Origin: Zonotrichia leucophrys gambelii
Taxonomy: Eukaryota; Chordata; Aves; Passeriformes; Passerellidae
DNA length: 64,000 bases
Reading direction: 5' to 3'
NCBI RefSeq assembly: GCF_028769735.1
Contig: NC_088170.1
Span: 45,242,585 to 45,306,584 of the forward strand
In this document: one piece after another, positions 33,868 to 48,600 of the stretch
How positions within the stretch are numbered: position 1 is the first letter of the stretch
How the letters are laid out: every line of letters starts with the position of its first letter
The notes under the pieces: generated by a model
Seen by the model: the letters and a program-made list of their open reading frames with translations, nothing else
Told to the model about the DNA's origin: nothing
The model's database searches: none
Program-made: the position numbers and the translations under genes

Positions 33868-36532
33868 TATCCACTCCCAAGCTGGTATACAGAAGGGGCT
33901 TAATAACCCACAACCATTCTAACAATTTTGGGGAAAATGGTCTACCTAAACCCATCCAATACCCTTCAGGCCAGAGGGCATTAGAAACCAAAAACACCCT
34001 TCAAACCATTTTGGCTTTTAGCTAGAGATTTCTGCTTTTTTGCACCCTATAGTGTTTGAATTTTTCCAACACCTTTCAAACACCCACTCAGCCAAGTGGC
34101 AACAAAATGCTCAATTTTGAGACAATCTGGAGATTTTCCCTTGCTCATCACAAAGTTTGTTACATTTTAAAGTGTAAGCTCTTCTTTTCAAGCACTTGGT
34201 AAACTCATCTGATTTGTTGCCCACTAGGGTCTATCTCATCATATAGTAATGTCTATTTCTGGAATCTAATGTGAGCACATTCGCAAGGTAACATGTGAAT
34301 CACACAGAATCTACAGCTAACTTTTCTATTCACAATGCTGTCAACTTGAGTTTTATATCAAGGAAACATGCTGTGAATATGATAAAGAAGGTCATCTGGG
34401 GGCTTTTCAGACATTTATTTTAAGGCTATCAGAATTTAGGGTAGTCTGTAAAGAAAAAGATAAAGATAGACAAACTAGTAGCTCAAAACCAGTCATTTAT
34501 TTACCTAATTATTTAGCTTCCAAGTGCCTTTTTTCCGTGTGTTCAGCACCAATTCATAATCAATGTTAAAGATAGTTTACTATTCTATATTACTTTCTCC
34601 AGAACATGTCACTATGAAGAGCAGAGTAATCCCATTAGTATTAATAGACAGAGGCATGCAAAAAGAAAATTCTAAACTGAAACATACCAAATAAAATTTC
34701 AAATATTTCCAGCTTTTTACATCCAAACCTATTTTCCTGTAAAAAGTAATGCTGGCACAAACATCAAGGTTATCATCTGCTTTCTGAATCTGCCATAGCA
34801 ACAACCACTTCTAGATTCTCACACCAGTCTTCAGAAAAGCTACTTTAAAGTTCAATTAGATAAAGGAAATAAATGCTTCTGAAAATGCTGAGACAAACAT
34901 CAATGTGCTTTGCAGACACAGACAGTGAATAGAAATATCTGTGTGAAATATTTCTGGACTATTTAAATACTAGTAATACTAGTAAAACATTAATAATTTC
35001 TATTCTTTATTGAATATCACAATGACTGTCCATGAAGAAATTGTACCTATAAAGGTAGTTTATGAATGCTATTTGTACTGAGCAGGTTAAGATATGTAAC
35101 TAAAAAAATTAATTTTATTCAAATAGGCTATAGAGACCTTTTTCCACTAAAACTCTTTATATTAACAAAGAAAATCAATCAGTTAATTTAACAGCATCCT
35201 ACATTTTTGCAGACTCCAGTGGGTACACTTCCATTTTCAGTACAGACAGTATGCATCAATAAATAGGAATGAAAATTTTAAACATTACAGAAGATGTAAA
35301 CCTCTCATTTTTCAGTAGTAATAGAAAACAAACTACCATTAAGGAAGGAAATTTGATTTACAGATAGAACATAAACAAATGCATCACAGTTGTAGGATTT
35401 TACTCCATCCAAACAAAAGGCTGAAAAGCTGTCCATAATGTAATTAATGGAGCTTAAACACAAGTGAGAATTCTGGCCTCCTGTTTGTGTCTATTGGTAT
35501 TCTTGTCAGCATGTTAGTTAGATACACACAGTTTTGTTGTGATTTGCTGACAGATTTGGACTGTATACATTGCTACCAAAGGATGTGGGCTCAGTTTGCA
35601 CAACATATGCCTCCACAAACTGGGTTTCCTCTAAGGAGTAAATGAAGGGCATCCATATATACTGCTGCTGTTATTTGAGACCTAAGACTCATAACAGTTA
35701 CTCAAACATTCTTACCACAAACACCTAAAATAAAGATGGAGAATTCCTGGTAAAAGGGTTTTTGTTTGGTTGGTTTTTTTTCAGGACATATAAAGGATTC
35801 AAGTAGTAAGTATTTTATCAACAACAGATACAATTATAAGGACTGCCTACATACACACATCATCATTCCAGCAATCTTAGGTCTTTCTTTTGGTTTCTAT
35901 CAAGGACAGTCACGTGTCCTTCTCTCACTGATAAATCTGCTCTATCTGATCTCCCGCAATATGGGTACAGATGATTTCCTGACTTTGCTTTCTTTACAAG
36001 GGCTCACATCATCTGACACACAGTCCTGAGAAGTTTAGTACATGCCAACATTTGATGAAAGGTGAAAAAAATTATAAGACACAACTGGAAATATTCAAAA
36101 GCATTAAATAATAATTTATGTAGGAAGCTCAACTCAGTTCTTTCAAGATTTTTTGTTTATCTTGACTGCCCTTTACAGTGAGAAACAAAGAGAGAGTGAG
36201 AACTAAAGCAAGGAATATTTTATGACAATTAGGAAGAGTTTTGGAACCATTTTAATCAACTCTCTTACCCTACTTGATTGTATAAAATGGAGCAACCATC
36301 CTGTGTGTATGGTAATATCTCCATGGTAACCGATTTTAAAACATAAGTACAGTATTATGATCACTATTTAGAAAAGGAGGAATTGAACATGAGGAAATTC
36401 CAGTGTCAAATACTTCCATTTCCTTAGGATTTCAGCAATGACATTAAAGGATGGGAATGACCCATGCTGCAATCTCCAAGTTTCAATTAATAATATATTA
36501 GTTAGAGAATTTATATATTTATACTAGGAAAA

Positions 36533-36562
36533 TAGATAGACAGACAGACAGACAGATAGATA
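36533..36562. repeat. Compound tetranucleotide microsatellite (TAGA)n(CAGA)n
   Basis: The structure is (TAGA)2 (CAGA)4 (TAGA)1 TA. The C-type units sit between T-type units, suggesting that a point change has spread by slippage. Confidence 0.93.
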
Positions 36563-38498
36563 TTTTTTATCATATTATTTTTTAAGGTAACCTTACTTAT
36601 GGCTCACCATGAGTAAAGTCTTGCAAATAATATTTCCATTGAAGTCAAATAGTCTGTGGGACTATTTATACTCTTAAGGGGCAGCACTTACTTTACAGCA
36701 TGCATGCTTTAAAATGTTCTGCATATTGTTTTTTGATCTAAAGTATAGCCATACGAAAGAAAGTAGCAGAGGTACCTCAATCCACTTAGCTTTGTGAGAA
36801 TGCCTGAGCAAAGGAAAGGATCTGATCAGACATTTCCTTAGTTACAGTTATGGACTGTTAATAGGAAAAGAATGAGCACAATATGATTTCAGCAGACTTT
36901 TAGGAAAATTGCCTTTAAGGATAAATAACATGCATTTGAAGCATATTTAAGTAGGACGAAAGAAAGGTGTCAAAACTTTCTCTTCAATTCATTGCATTTC
37001 ATCTTTTCCTCTGTGGAAAGAACCTATCATCTTTTCCTAACTCTAAATCTGCTCATTTGAGCAGTGATATCTAGTGTCCTTGCTTCTGTGGAACACAGAT
37101 TACAAGAACTACAAAAATAATTATTTAGATGTGTTTGCCGCAAGAAGAACTTGCAGCAAGAACCTAAGCATTTTGCCAGTTTGGTTGACTTTTAGGGAAA
37201 AATTATTTAAATATATCATTATTATTATATTATGCATATTATTACATTTTATGCAGGCTGAGTGGGAAGTTGAGCCCAAATACCTAACCATTCATACCAT
37301 GCCAGGATGTGTCCAAGGCAAAGATTATTTACCTTCAGGAGTGAATATTTCTCTGCAATGGTGGCAGAGGGAGCCAACATAACCAGCTAATTTTACAAAG
37401 CTTAAAGTTACGTGTCATAAATTCAGACCCCAGCTGCAGCTCAGTGTTTTATTTATTTACAAATAAAAGGGACTGGCTTGCAGAAGATGCATTTCTCTCT
37501 GGGCACTTTGTCACTGAGCGGGTTTGTGTCTAAATATCTGCTATTTTGTTCCTGCTCTATCTATTTCCACACAGACCCAGAAGTATATAATCATTGACCA
37601 AAGTGCAGACAGCACACCTACATGGCATTTTTCTTGCTGTAGACTGCTAGGAATAGAAGCAGTTTGAAAGATGCACAGTTGCAAGTAGTAGTTTATTTGC
37701 ATTACTTGAGAAAGTCCTTCAGCTAAATTTCCACACAGCATGCTCATTATGTCCATGCAAGTGTGTCTGTGGAGCTTTTAAGCTTATTGAGACAAATAGT
37801 GAAAGTAACAAACAGTGAGAGCTTCCTGTACTGTGGGTAACTAGATTTCCATCTTAGCTTATTCTGAGCTCCCTTAAGTGAGTTATCCTTTCAGCCATTT
37901 TCATAACATCCTAAACATGCATCAAAGGTTGAGGGGCAGCATTGATTTAAAATCTCTAATTACCAAAAAAAGCAATTTCTTCTAAAATGATGGTTATATT
38001 ATGAGTAGTAATGTTAGGGAAAATTTGTTGGGTTCAAAAAACGGTAAAAATATTACCATGGACTGCATTGTGCACAGGTGAAATTCTCAATATATTTAAA
38101 TATTTTTTCTTCTCTCTAAAAAGTATTTCTGAGCTAGGAAATAACCTGTCTGGGAGCAAAAGGTACTTGGGCAAAATTCTATGAACTTCATTATTCCAGA
38201 GATCAATCTAAATCATCCAAGTATCCCTTCTAGCCTCCATGAAACTTACAGAAACTACAAGACCTTAATGAGTGCAAGTGTATACATTAAATACTCTTTA
38301 ACAGAGCCATATATTTTAAAGATCATTATGTTAATTTTCTATGAACTTCCAGAGCAAGCACTTATCAAAACTTTAACTTAATGAGGTATAAAAAAATATC
38401 TTACTATGAGAAAATATAGATTTTAAGACTGCAAGTGATACAAATCCAGTACGCTCAGGCAAACTGTCCTGGAGGATACTACCCTTCATCCTTATTAA

Positions 38499-38518
38499 TT
38501 TTATTTATTTATTATTTT
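38499..38518. repeat. (TTTA)n short microsatellite
   Basis: About four degenerate TTTA units within an A/T-only stretch. Confidence 0.75.
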
Positions 38519-38892
38519 AATTATCCCAAATTGAGACTCTAATCACTTTGTCCAGTTTAGCCAATGTTTCTTAAACCCTTCCTTTTGTCAAAAATCTGTA
38601 AATAAAAATATATCCTAAATAAGCACCTACCACACTCATGCTGTTCAATGAGGTCACATACTAATATTTTATTATTAGATAGCAATTCCTCAAACTCCTC
38701 CTACAAAGGAAACACTAGTCATACCTGGTGTTTTTCTGAAAGTTACAAGCTAACATATCCTTCTTTAAAACAAAGTCACAAATTCAAGTCACTATTCACC
38801 CACTAGTTCTCTGGTGATTCTGTTTGAAATAGCTCATTCCTTTCCATAGATGTTTTTCCTTCCTTTGTTTTACACACTATGAACCTCTATAC

Positions 38893-38935
38893 AGACATAT
38901 ATGTGTATGTGCTTTACACACATATATATTTGTCT
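38893..38935. repeat. Imperfect palindrome of TA/TG sequence
   Basis: AGACATATATGTGT (38893-38906) pairs with ACACATATATATTTGTCT (38918-38935), with a 4-nt bulge on the right arm and an 11-nt loop. It is an alternating purine-pyrimidine hairpin, probably microsatellite-derived. Confidence 0.7.
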
Positions 38936-41020
38936 ATATTCTGCTTGCAGGATCTCCTTGCACACATTTAAGGATGTGCAAATAAATTAATCCAGAAAAT
39001 GGCCATACAATTATTTCCAGAAGTAATGAAACTGAACTGTAATATGTACCCAAAGTTCTACATTTGCAGATGGTCTTTGGGATCACACTAGGGTTAATTC
39101 CAAGAAAAAAGCACTGTACTGTGTATCATATGATTGACAGCTCATTAGAGCTTTCTTTCTCATTGTTCAGATCCACTTCTGTTGGTACATACAACTTGCT
39201 GAAGTCACTTTCTGAATTCCACTGTAATTTACATTGTACGTAAACCTCTAAAAATTCTATTTAAAATTTTGTTTTGTTTCCAGACTTATGTACAGATGTG
39301 GTAGGAGTTATATACTATGTTCAGCAGTCATGTAATTTTGCCTGCCTTAACTCTTAGTTCTCTCAAAAAGGAAAATAACTTTTGAAATAATATTGACACC
39401 CTTTGGATCAAACCTATTTTTATTTTTGAAAGATTAATTAAAATTTATTTTGTTAATATTCACATTGGCCAATTAGCCCATATTGCATCTTAAGTCCAGT
39501 TTTTTTGTCCTTTGACCCATCACCAGGATTACACTGTCACTGATGAAGTGACAGGAAGACAGAGCAGAAAGACTTCAGCAGCTCAGCATGGTTCTTGTAC
39601 AATGTAAGATTTTGAAGTTGTAACACAAAGTTCTTTCAGGTTTTGTACAGCTGAGTACATAAAAGAGTATTTTTCCTGGAGACTATTGGCATTTTGAATA
39701 CTTCAAAGGTATTGACTTTTATATTTTATTATTCAAAAGAGAAAGCTATACCACTTGTTTGACATGTTATGTCAATTACCACCAAAAGTCTCAAATCTGT
39801 GAATCAGCAGTGCAAATGTGGAAAGGTCACCACATCTCTTATCAGGGAGAAGCCATAACTGTTGTTTCTCTACTAGGTTTTTGAGTCTGAAGTCACAGCA
39901 GTTTAAATGAAGGCTTACTTGTAAGGAAGCTTTATTTTAGCTTTCATCTTATTTTTCATTCACTTTATTCCCACCTTTACATTATATCACAGCTGCCACA
40001 CTGAAGGACACTTACTGTCTCCTGAAATTCAAACGTTCATCTGGACTGAACAATGCTCTGTGAAAAGAATCTGACATTGCTTGCTTACCTTTTTTTTTTT
40101 GCCTTATTTTCAAGTAAAAAGCTTAATAGAATTGAAGGCTTCAAAGCTGAGTGATAAAAATTTTTAAGTAAAAAACTTTATGCAGAGGATCACATCACTG
40201 TGATACCTCACTGTACTGTCATCATCTGCAACCATATGAGAAATGCATGATGTACCCACTTTGGGAAAAAAAAAGAGACAAACAAAGAGTCCAGCAATGA
40301 AGAGAAGAGTTGGCATTGCCACAGTATTTTTCCAGCATGTCTGAGCACAGCAGTTAGCATGAGTTGTGCCTGGTTAGCATAGCTGTCAGCATAACCACGT
40401 GAGCTAAAGCCAGATTTTCCTGCCAAAAAAAGTAGCAGGGTTTAGGAAATGTTTTGTATAAATAAAAACAGACAAAATGTGATCAATCACCTGTCCCAAA
40501 TAACAGCCTGCATCTTAAATAGGTTTTGTGTGCTCAATTAAGCACAGAGACAAACTATGCCAACAATTTGCTGACCACGAAGAAGTACAAAAGCATGAAT
40601 GAAATATTCAAACTGTGAGAACTGCCAGAAATGCCAGCCAATAAGAAAAAAAATCACATTTTGAACTGACTAGCCATCAACAAGTTTTTCTCTACCCAAT
40701 CCTATAACTGAGGACACTTGGTTGGGGAATGTTGCAGTTTGTCTACAGTTTCTGTAAAGGCTTCTGGGAGGGAAACTTCATGACTTTGCAGAAGCATCCA
40801 AAATCACCAGGGAACAGGGAAGAGCCCACAAGACCCCATAACCATGCCTTGAGGACTGTGCAGAGCCTGACTGACATTATTCACCCAGCCAGCTCTTTGC
40901 ACGACTGCAGAATCTCTCCTAAAAAGATAGCAGGTCAAAACATTTACCCTCTAAACCTGAAAAACTCTTGTTAATTTTTCAGAATTCTAGTAATTATTAG
41001 CAGGTGCATATTGCCTAGAA

Positions 41021-41064
41021 CCTATTCCAGAGGTATGTGTAGGGGTATGTGTACCCCTATTCCA
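41021..41064. repeat. Nested A-B-B-A duplication with a central 8-bp hairpin
   Basis: CCTATTCCA (41021-41029) and GTATGTGTA (41033-41041) are followed by a second GTATGTGTA (41045-41053) and a second CCTATTCCA (41056-41064). The centre also forms a perfect hairpin: TAGGGGTA (41040-41047) pairs with TACCCCTA (41052-41059) around a TGTG loop. Confidence 0.9.
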
Positions 41065-44000
41065 CACGAATGTAAAAAATGATGCTGTCATACACATGGC
41101 ACATATTTATAGACACAATGATGAAAACCTGTGTTTTCTGATTTACCAAATACTTCATGGGAGGGCACCTGAATTTATGTAAATTCATGACTGCACAAAC
41201 ACATTCTTCCAAGTGCAATATGTCCCTCAAAGTAGTGTCACTTATTACTGCATATTAAAATATTCCTATGAATGTTAATCCCATTGAAGACAACTGGGTT
41301 GTTTGGGTTTTTCTTGTAACTGAAAACAATGTTGATAAAATATTTAACAAGTGAGTTAATATTTTTTCAAAAACATTATTTTATTATCAAAATACTTCTT
41401 AATACTTCTTACACAATGGAGATAAAATTCTGAATGACATGCTGCTTTAAAAAAGAGGGAGTAAATTTACTGTTCAGTCTGTTCTAAAAAATGGCACTAC
41501 CTATTATGTTATGGTACATAGTCATATAGAAATTATATATCTTTTGAAAAGTCCAGCTGCATCCAACTAGATCAACTGTTTAGATCAATTTAAAAAATCA
41601 GTAAAATCTAATTTTCTCAAGTGAAATCATTGCTACCTTGAAAAAAACTGCAATTTTTAAGTAAGAAGATTTAGACTATGTCTATTTCTAAACCCAAAGA
41701 TGCATCCTGGTTTCTTTTGAGATGAAAGCTGTGCACTTGATTTCCTCCTGATTCCTTTGTAAGATAACATCTAGCCAAGCATCAATCGTTTCTCAGACCT
41801 GGGAGACCTTGCCATGGAAATCTTGGTACAGCAGAAAATAGTTCTGAAAGTTTATGGTTGTGTATACGCATCATTTTAGAACACACACAGTTCCATTTTT
41901 AACATCTTTGGAATTAAAATATTCCAATGGTTTCTTTTCTATTTTTTTCTGAAAAAATAATTTTCAGCACAATGGATTGAGATTTCTTCACTGATCAATG
42001 GGAATGGAAAAGACCCAGGACCTAAGCTGCTGGAGAGCAGCATAACAGTGGTTCAGAACATCTCTGTGGCCTCAGCTTTGAAAAGGTTGTTTGGGGGCAG
42101 ATAATGACACAGGGAATTCTGAGCATGGGGACCCAACCTGCAGCACTGAAAGACTTCATTGAAATAAATGCTTGGGGGCTTTGTACGTCCCAAATGAAAA
42201 CTTTAGTTTCCTATCAAATTTAAAGTTTCATGTTGTTCTAAAGTACATTTCAGTACTTTGGTATAATAAAACAAATATAAAAAATAAATTCTATTTCCTT
42301 TTCCTATATGCTTTTTAGTTCATCATCTGAACTAAATAAGTTGCACTTGCAAGTTCTTTAGAAATTTTTGATTCTGTAAAATCTATTTTATTTTGTATAA
42401 TTCCTAGCTGATTTACATTGGTTCAGGCAGACTAGGTTAAGTGTTATTTACCAAGCTCTGAACAGCTATTCCATTATTTTCCCAAAGTTAAGCTGATGGG
42501 ACTAGATTAATGGAAGTAGCAAGGTGCAGTGAGTAGTGCTGCTCTTTCTTTTTTTAATTAGTTTTTTTATTTTATTTATTTCATTTGATGCTAAAATAAA
42601 TGAAAATAGATTTATATAGTTTTCTAGTGAAACCAAGAATAAAATTGTAGACTATAGATAAGTATTGGGAAGAAAAGGGACAAAATTTCTATGCAAGATT
42701 TCTTAGCCCAACACTGGGAATTTGGTAAAACTTAGGAAAGCTGAGGACTTCATCAAATTGAGTAGGAAGCTTTGAGTTTTGCTTAATGGTTCTATACATC
42801 CAACAGATATTTAAGTTATTAAAACCTGGACTTAAAGGATGGAGACACATAGTCCTGGCTTCTGTTATAGCTATTTAGCCCAACCAAAAGTTACTTTATC
42901 CTGAGTTGTGTCATTTCATTAATTATGAATTTTCATCTGTGATGCTTCTCTTCCTCACTGTTTGAACAGACAACCTTGAGTCACAGCTCAGACATACATG
43001 TCTAATTTTTAGATAAGATGACACCTAACATAAGAGCTTACATTTTTTTTCTTCTTTCCTTACACTAATTTATAATCCTAATTATTTTGGTCTAAAGAAA
43101 AGAAGTACATTCTGAATACCATCCCTACAGTAGCCATACATGATGACGGTGTCTAAAAAATTATCAGCTTACATATATTTATGTATTTATTTATGCAATA
43201 ATTTTTTAAAACACATTTCAAATACCTGCTTTTAGTTATTGTTTGCAGGTTTGCATCTCTTTACAGAAAAATGTATACATTGTAGTATCTATAACAAAAA
43301 TAAGAATCAGAATAAAGGTTGGGTTTTTCCTCATTAATGTATTTGATTTTATATTCCTAATGAATTCAAGTAATACATTTATTAACGTGACAGTTGTAGA
43401 AAACATTTAAGGACACCTTTTTATAAGAGCATACAACTTCTATATTCATTTGCAGTTTCAAGTGGGTGAAAATTCTCTGCATTTTCTTGTATAGATTTCT
43501 TTAATGTTTAAGTATTCTTAAATTGCAGATGTAAAATATGTTCCTTACCAGGTCTTTCAGAGAATATAAAAGACTACTCTCTACACCACACTACAAATTC
43601 TGAACATATTAATATTGATTTTTACCTTTGAGACAGGTTTGAAAATAAGATAAGAAATGCAAAACTAATTCAGTGAGGCTATGTGTATTAAAGGTCGTTT
43701 ATATTTAATACTGCTCTTTCAAAAGGAACTTCTTGCAAACATCCTACTTATTAATTTAATGATAACTCTGGCTTTTTAAATGGAAAAATGAAAAATAGAG
43801 TTGGTAGAGCAGATTTATTTGATATATTGGAAATCAGGATTCAAAACTGATTTGCTTGAATATAAAACTTTTTTTTTCTTAATAATGTATGCTTAAAAGA
43901 AAAAGGAGAAGACTTACAGAGGCTTTTACTTCAAGAAGTGTACCTTTTATGTATTGCTCAATCAAATAATGAGAATGGGAGGGAGTAACAACACTCCTTA

Positions 44001-45650
44001 CACCACTCAGAAGTTCATTGAACCCTTTAAATGGGCAGAGAGGTGTGTGCAATCAGCATCCTTGGAGGCTCATTTTCACATTGATGGCAAGTAATAACAG
44101 GAAGTTCATAGGTGTGTAATTGCAATCTCACCACAATGATCTGTGGAGGCAATGCTGAATGCTGACAGTAAACACACCTCTCTCTGGAGCAAGCAAAAGC
44201 TGGTCAACATGCACCTGCAATCCAGTTTCCATAAGAATTATTCTTTTACATTTCATTCAAATGCCGCTTTCATGTTTCCCAATTTTTTCTTTCTTTGTTT
44301 CTTTCTCCTTTGCTTTTCTCCTCATGGCATTTTTTCCCAAAATTATTCTGTTTCTATATTACACCTTCCTTTCATCTGGCCCCTGCTTCTGCCTCTTTTT
44401 GTCTAAAACACACAGAACAGAAGACCAAAGGAATCAACAAAAATCTTAGTGAAGCTGGAAAGATTAATTTATGAGAGAGTGGTTCAGCTTAAACTAGCAG
44501 ATTCAGTTCATAGAACTAGCAGGTTGAGATGAGAATTAACACTGTGTGAGTTTGCACACATGAAACAGAAAGGAATTAAGGATTAAGACCAAGCAAGCAA
44601 ATGGATATGTGAAGCATGAGTAGAGAGAGCACAGAGCTTAGGGAGACAATCTTTTTGTAGAACAGAATCAAGGGGATTTGGAAATTGAAAGCCTGTTGCG
44701 TGGGAAGCACGCTGGATTCAGATTGGTGAAGCAGGCATGTGCAGGTGTTTCAGGCACTGATACAGGTTCTCTGGAGAGCAGAGTAATATCTCTCAATCCC
44801 ACAGTTTGATTAGAGCAAAAGGAAATGGTACAACTCGACGGCAAGTTTTTGTAAATTTATTATTTAAAATCATGACATAAAATATCTCACCAAGTCCCTT
44901 TTATTTTATACATCTTTGACCACCATTTAAATTATTTTTCTTTTCAACATTTTATTATGTTCTTTATTCTAGGCCAGCCATTCCTGCCCTTCCACTCACA
45001 GACAGTTTCAGTTCTAAATTGCACATACTTCATTCAGGCCAGACAGTAGGAGCCACTGTTCCATCTCTCTGCCAGTTTACTACCTGACAACAGCAGGTCT
45101 CTCTCTGCCATTCTGCCCCTCTAAAGCTGACATTTTCTCACACAGATTAAGAGTAAGAAATAGGCAGCTCTGAGCAAACTTCTGGAAAGCTTTGGCATTA
45201 CTGTCTTTTTTTAATGTAGTGCTAAAATGATGGCATGTATAAAGGAGAAAATGGGGCATGATAATGGAAAAATCTTTATGAGAGTGAAAGAACTGGATTT
45301 TTAAAGGTTTCAGAAAGAAATTCTAGATGACTCTCAATTAAATTATTTCACAGTTTTATTGCTTGAAAAGAAATTTGGCAAATAATTTTCAAAGTATATA
45401 TCTCAAGGAGCAAAGAAAAAAGTGTTGACATCAGGCTACATTCATAAACACAACAATGATTTTAGGTGCTTCATTTCTGAACTGCTGAACACTATACCAA
45501 TATAACTATATATGGGGAACTGCATTCAGGTAAACACACACCACTGAGCTACAATTCCTTTATATTATTCAGCTGGGTTATCAAAACCAGAAATACCAAA
45601 ACTGAATTACTTCCTGGAATGCAGTCTGAAGATTATGTAAAAATATAGGA

Positions 45651-45678
45651 ATATATATATATATATATATATATATAT
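45651..45678. repeat. (AT)14 dinucleotide microsatellite
   Basis: Fourteen uninterrupted AT units. It is likely to be length-polymorphic and able to extrude a cruciform. Confidence 0.97.
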
Positions 45679-48600
45679 GACTTTTTATTTAACAAAAAAA
45701 TTACATCAATGCTGTCATGTGCTAATATTTCTCTTCCAAAACCAGCTATTAAATAAATAAAATATGTAATCAATTTTTCTTAAATTTGCCAAGTTGTTCA
45801 GTTTATTTAACTAAAATGCTGGTAAGTTTTAATGAAACTGTTAGGATGTTTTTAGTTCAACATTAATTGCTTGATATGTATCTTGTAAGTTAAATTAGAT
45901 CTTAATATTAGCTGATAATGAAAAAATGGATCACAATAATAATAACAGGAAAGTCATTATGATAACATTAATTATTATAATCATTGTGTCTGTCAGTATT
46001 AACATCATGCAATGGCATTAAAATGTTACCAGATTGAGGTCAGCTTTATTCTCTTGCTGAAGTCTTTGTAACATGAAATTTAAAGCTGTGGAAAGCAACA
46101 GTGAAAGAGCATTTCTTATGCACATAAAATGGTTTTCGATTAGCAGGTAGCTGGAGGTGAACAGTAACTGGTAGGTATTTCCTGAGCATTTTGTAACTTA
46201 GTTAGTTATTCTGAAAAAGAAATATAAGAGAGAAACTTTTCCAAGCTGTAGCAGTCATGTCCAGAGACTCTGAGCTGCTCAGCCTAATTTAAGTCTCATT
46301 ATGCAACATATTTGTTTAGGAAATAAGGGTACTAAGGTGCTCTTTAAGCTAATTGCTTTTATAGAACACAGAAATTTTATTTGAGTAACATAATGAAGCT
46401 TTATGAGGTAAATCCAGCTGAGACAGCAACAGACAAAAAAATCTAGTTACCAGAGATGTCAAAGACAACTGGTTGAAGTGGTAAGATTGGTCTAAACTAC
46501 TCCAAATGGAAATATTGCAACAGCCCTTGAAGAGATCAGATAACTTGACTTTCTATACCTTTTAAGACAAAATACCTTCTGCCTGTTCTTGGTATTATTT
46601 CTTTTCTTAAATATTCTCTAACTGATCAATTTTATTTAATGATTTTTAAGGGTTTTTTGGGCTTTTTGGGGTTTTTTTTTGTGGTTTTTTCTTTTTGGTT
46701 TGGTTTGGTTTTTTTGCCACAGGAATATCCAGGAACCATACCTTTACTGCAATACTGAGATCAACTTTCAGCATATAAATCTAACATAATAACCTTTTTA
46801 TCCAAAATAATGGAAACCACCTACATTGTATGTATATACATTTTCAGATAAACACTACAACACAAGCAAACTGGTTGTAAAGTAATATGACAAATTATGA
46901 AGCTAAAGATCTTCCCTTTAAATCTCATCTTAATGAAACAATAAATATTGCTTTCTCATTTCAGTGTAAGGACACAGGATCTGTATAAGATCTTTGTTTC
47001 TGAAATTATTATGGTCCTTTTACTGCCTATAATTAAACTCCATATTACGTGCAATTTAAATAGATTGTGCTTCATTGTATTTGTATGAATTTTATGCAAA
47101 TATTAATAAAATTCAAAAACAATTAATGATATTAGTTTCAGGGGTATTTAATCTCTAAATGCTGCTTTCCTGCCATCGTAGACATGAAGTACCTAATTTT
47201 AAATGACACCACCTGCTCTTACCTATAAGTGAAATGAAAAAGCTGCCAAATAGCATATTGGGTATTAACTTTTAACCTTTTCTTTAATCAGGCATTCCTC
47301 CATAGCATTAGAAGCCAATAATCTCATGGGATGAAAAGCACCATAGTATATGTCTGCAATTCAATTTCAAACCCTCATTGTGATGTGTGACTTAATACAT
47401 TTTTTTCCTTACTATTTTCGTTTAGTTGTAGGGTGGGTCACCAATTACTTCAAGCAGACATACCAGATAAATGCCCACACCTCATTCTGACAAGGACAGT
47501 GAAGATAAACAAACATTTATAAATGAAAGCTTCTCTGATTTTAGCTGGGTTTAAGTTCAAGGTCTATACTCAAACTTTCCCTTCCCAAAATGTGAGACTG
47601 TAAGGACATCAGTGAAAGAGGAAATACATTTTAAGAGCTAAAAAATCATACAGTTTGAGAAGCAGATATGAACTTGTCCATAGAAGTGCAGAGGAAATGT
47701 AGCTTTGGGCAACAGTGCATAAGGCAGGTTTTGAGGGATTCTTTTGTTATCTTTGTGCTTGAGGGTTCCCTTTCCCCCTAATAAACTGCCAATAAAAAGG
47801 TAAGATCCAGTACGCTGTCATAAATTTTCTTCTATGTCCTTAGTGTCACATTTGATAGTTTGTCAAACTGTTTATCATCATGTATAGAACTGCCTTAGCA
47901 AAAGAAGAATCATCCTTACAAGCACTTTGCATGATAGAAAATAGCAAGATAACAACCCTTTCAGGTTATGATTAGGGGCAAGAAAAGCCATAGTGATGTT
48001 TTGCAGCAACCCGTCAAAGCCTGTTTATATCTGCCTCTCCTTGCTGAAGTGGCCACAAATACTTTAACAGCTACAACAAAGTCATTTTCACTGCTAAAGT
48101 TCCTCATCCAAACAACCTCTCAAGTTTAACAGGAATGCTGCTGTACGTTTCAACAGCACACAGCCCAGGTTTTATGCCTCATATTTGTTCATGTATACAG
48201 TATTTGTTTCTGATAAGCCCATAGCCTTATTCGTCATAAACATCACACTGTTCTGTAGGTGGGAAGTATCACCTGCAGAGGAATTTGAATAGGAATATAA
48301 CCTTCCTCTTTCCCTGAATCAAAACATAATTTCCTCTATGAATGTTGAGTTCATTCCCTACACATACTGTTTTCAAATTCCTGCATTAAAAGTGTCATTT
48401 TTTACCTTGGCATAGTCTCCTGATAAAATACTTGCCAAAGTCAATGACTGTCTTCCCCAAGACAGTTTGTACTAGACAGAGTCTGAGAATCTTAAAAAAG
48501 ATCATTTAGATGCCCTGGAAGATTACCCTATCTGAATATTTCCATAGTTAGACATATTGCTCACATAGGCATATAGGAATGATCATTTATTTTGCTGCTA

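Larger units (their letters stand above)
27622..36532. other. AT-rich non-coding sequence, about 8.9 kb
   Basis: No gene or transposon is recognised. Local repeats at 28538-28580, 33796-33820 and 33821-33867 are listed separately. Reverse frames at 27903-28118, 28832-29110 and 33182-33454 and forward frames at 31442-31657 and 35766-36029 carry no recognisable motif. Confidence 0.65.
36563..45650. other. AT-rich non-coding sequence, about 9.1 kb
   Basis: No gene or transposon is recognised. The 102-codon frame at 37074-37382 and the 96/87-codon pair at 44143-44449 (Phe/Ser/Leu-rich, two overlapping phases) show no family resemblance. Small structures at 38499-38518, 38893-38935 and 41021-41064 are listed separately. 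Confidence 0.65.

Noticed and set aside
46650..46716. G-quadruplex or telomere-like repeat
   Set aside because: There are only three G-runs of three or more, and the unit is not TTAGGG. It is T/G low-complexity sequence.
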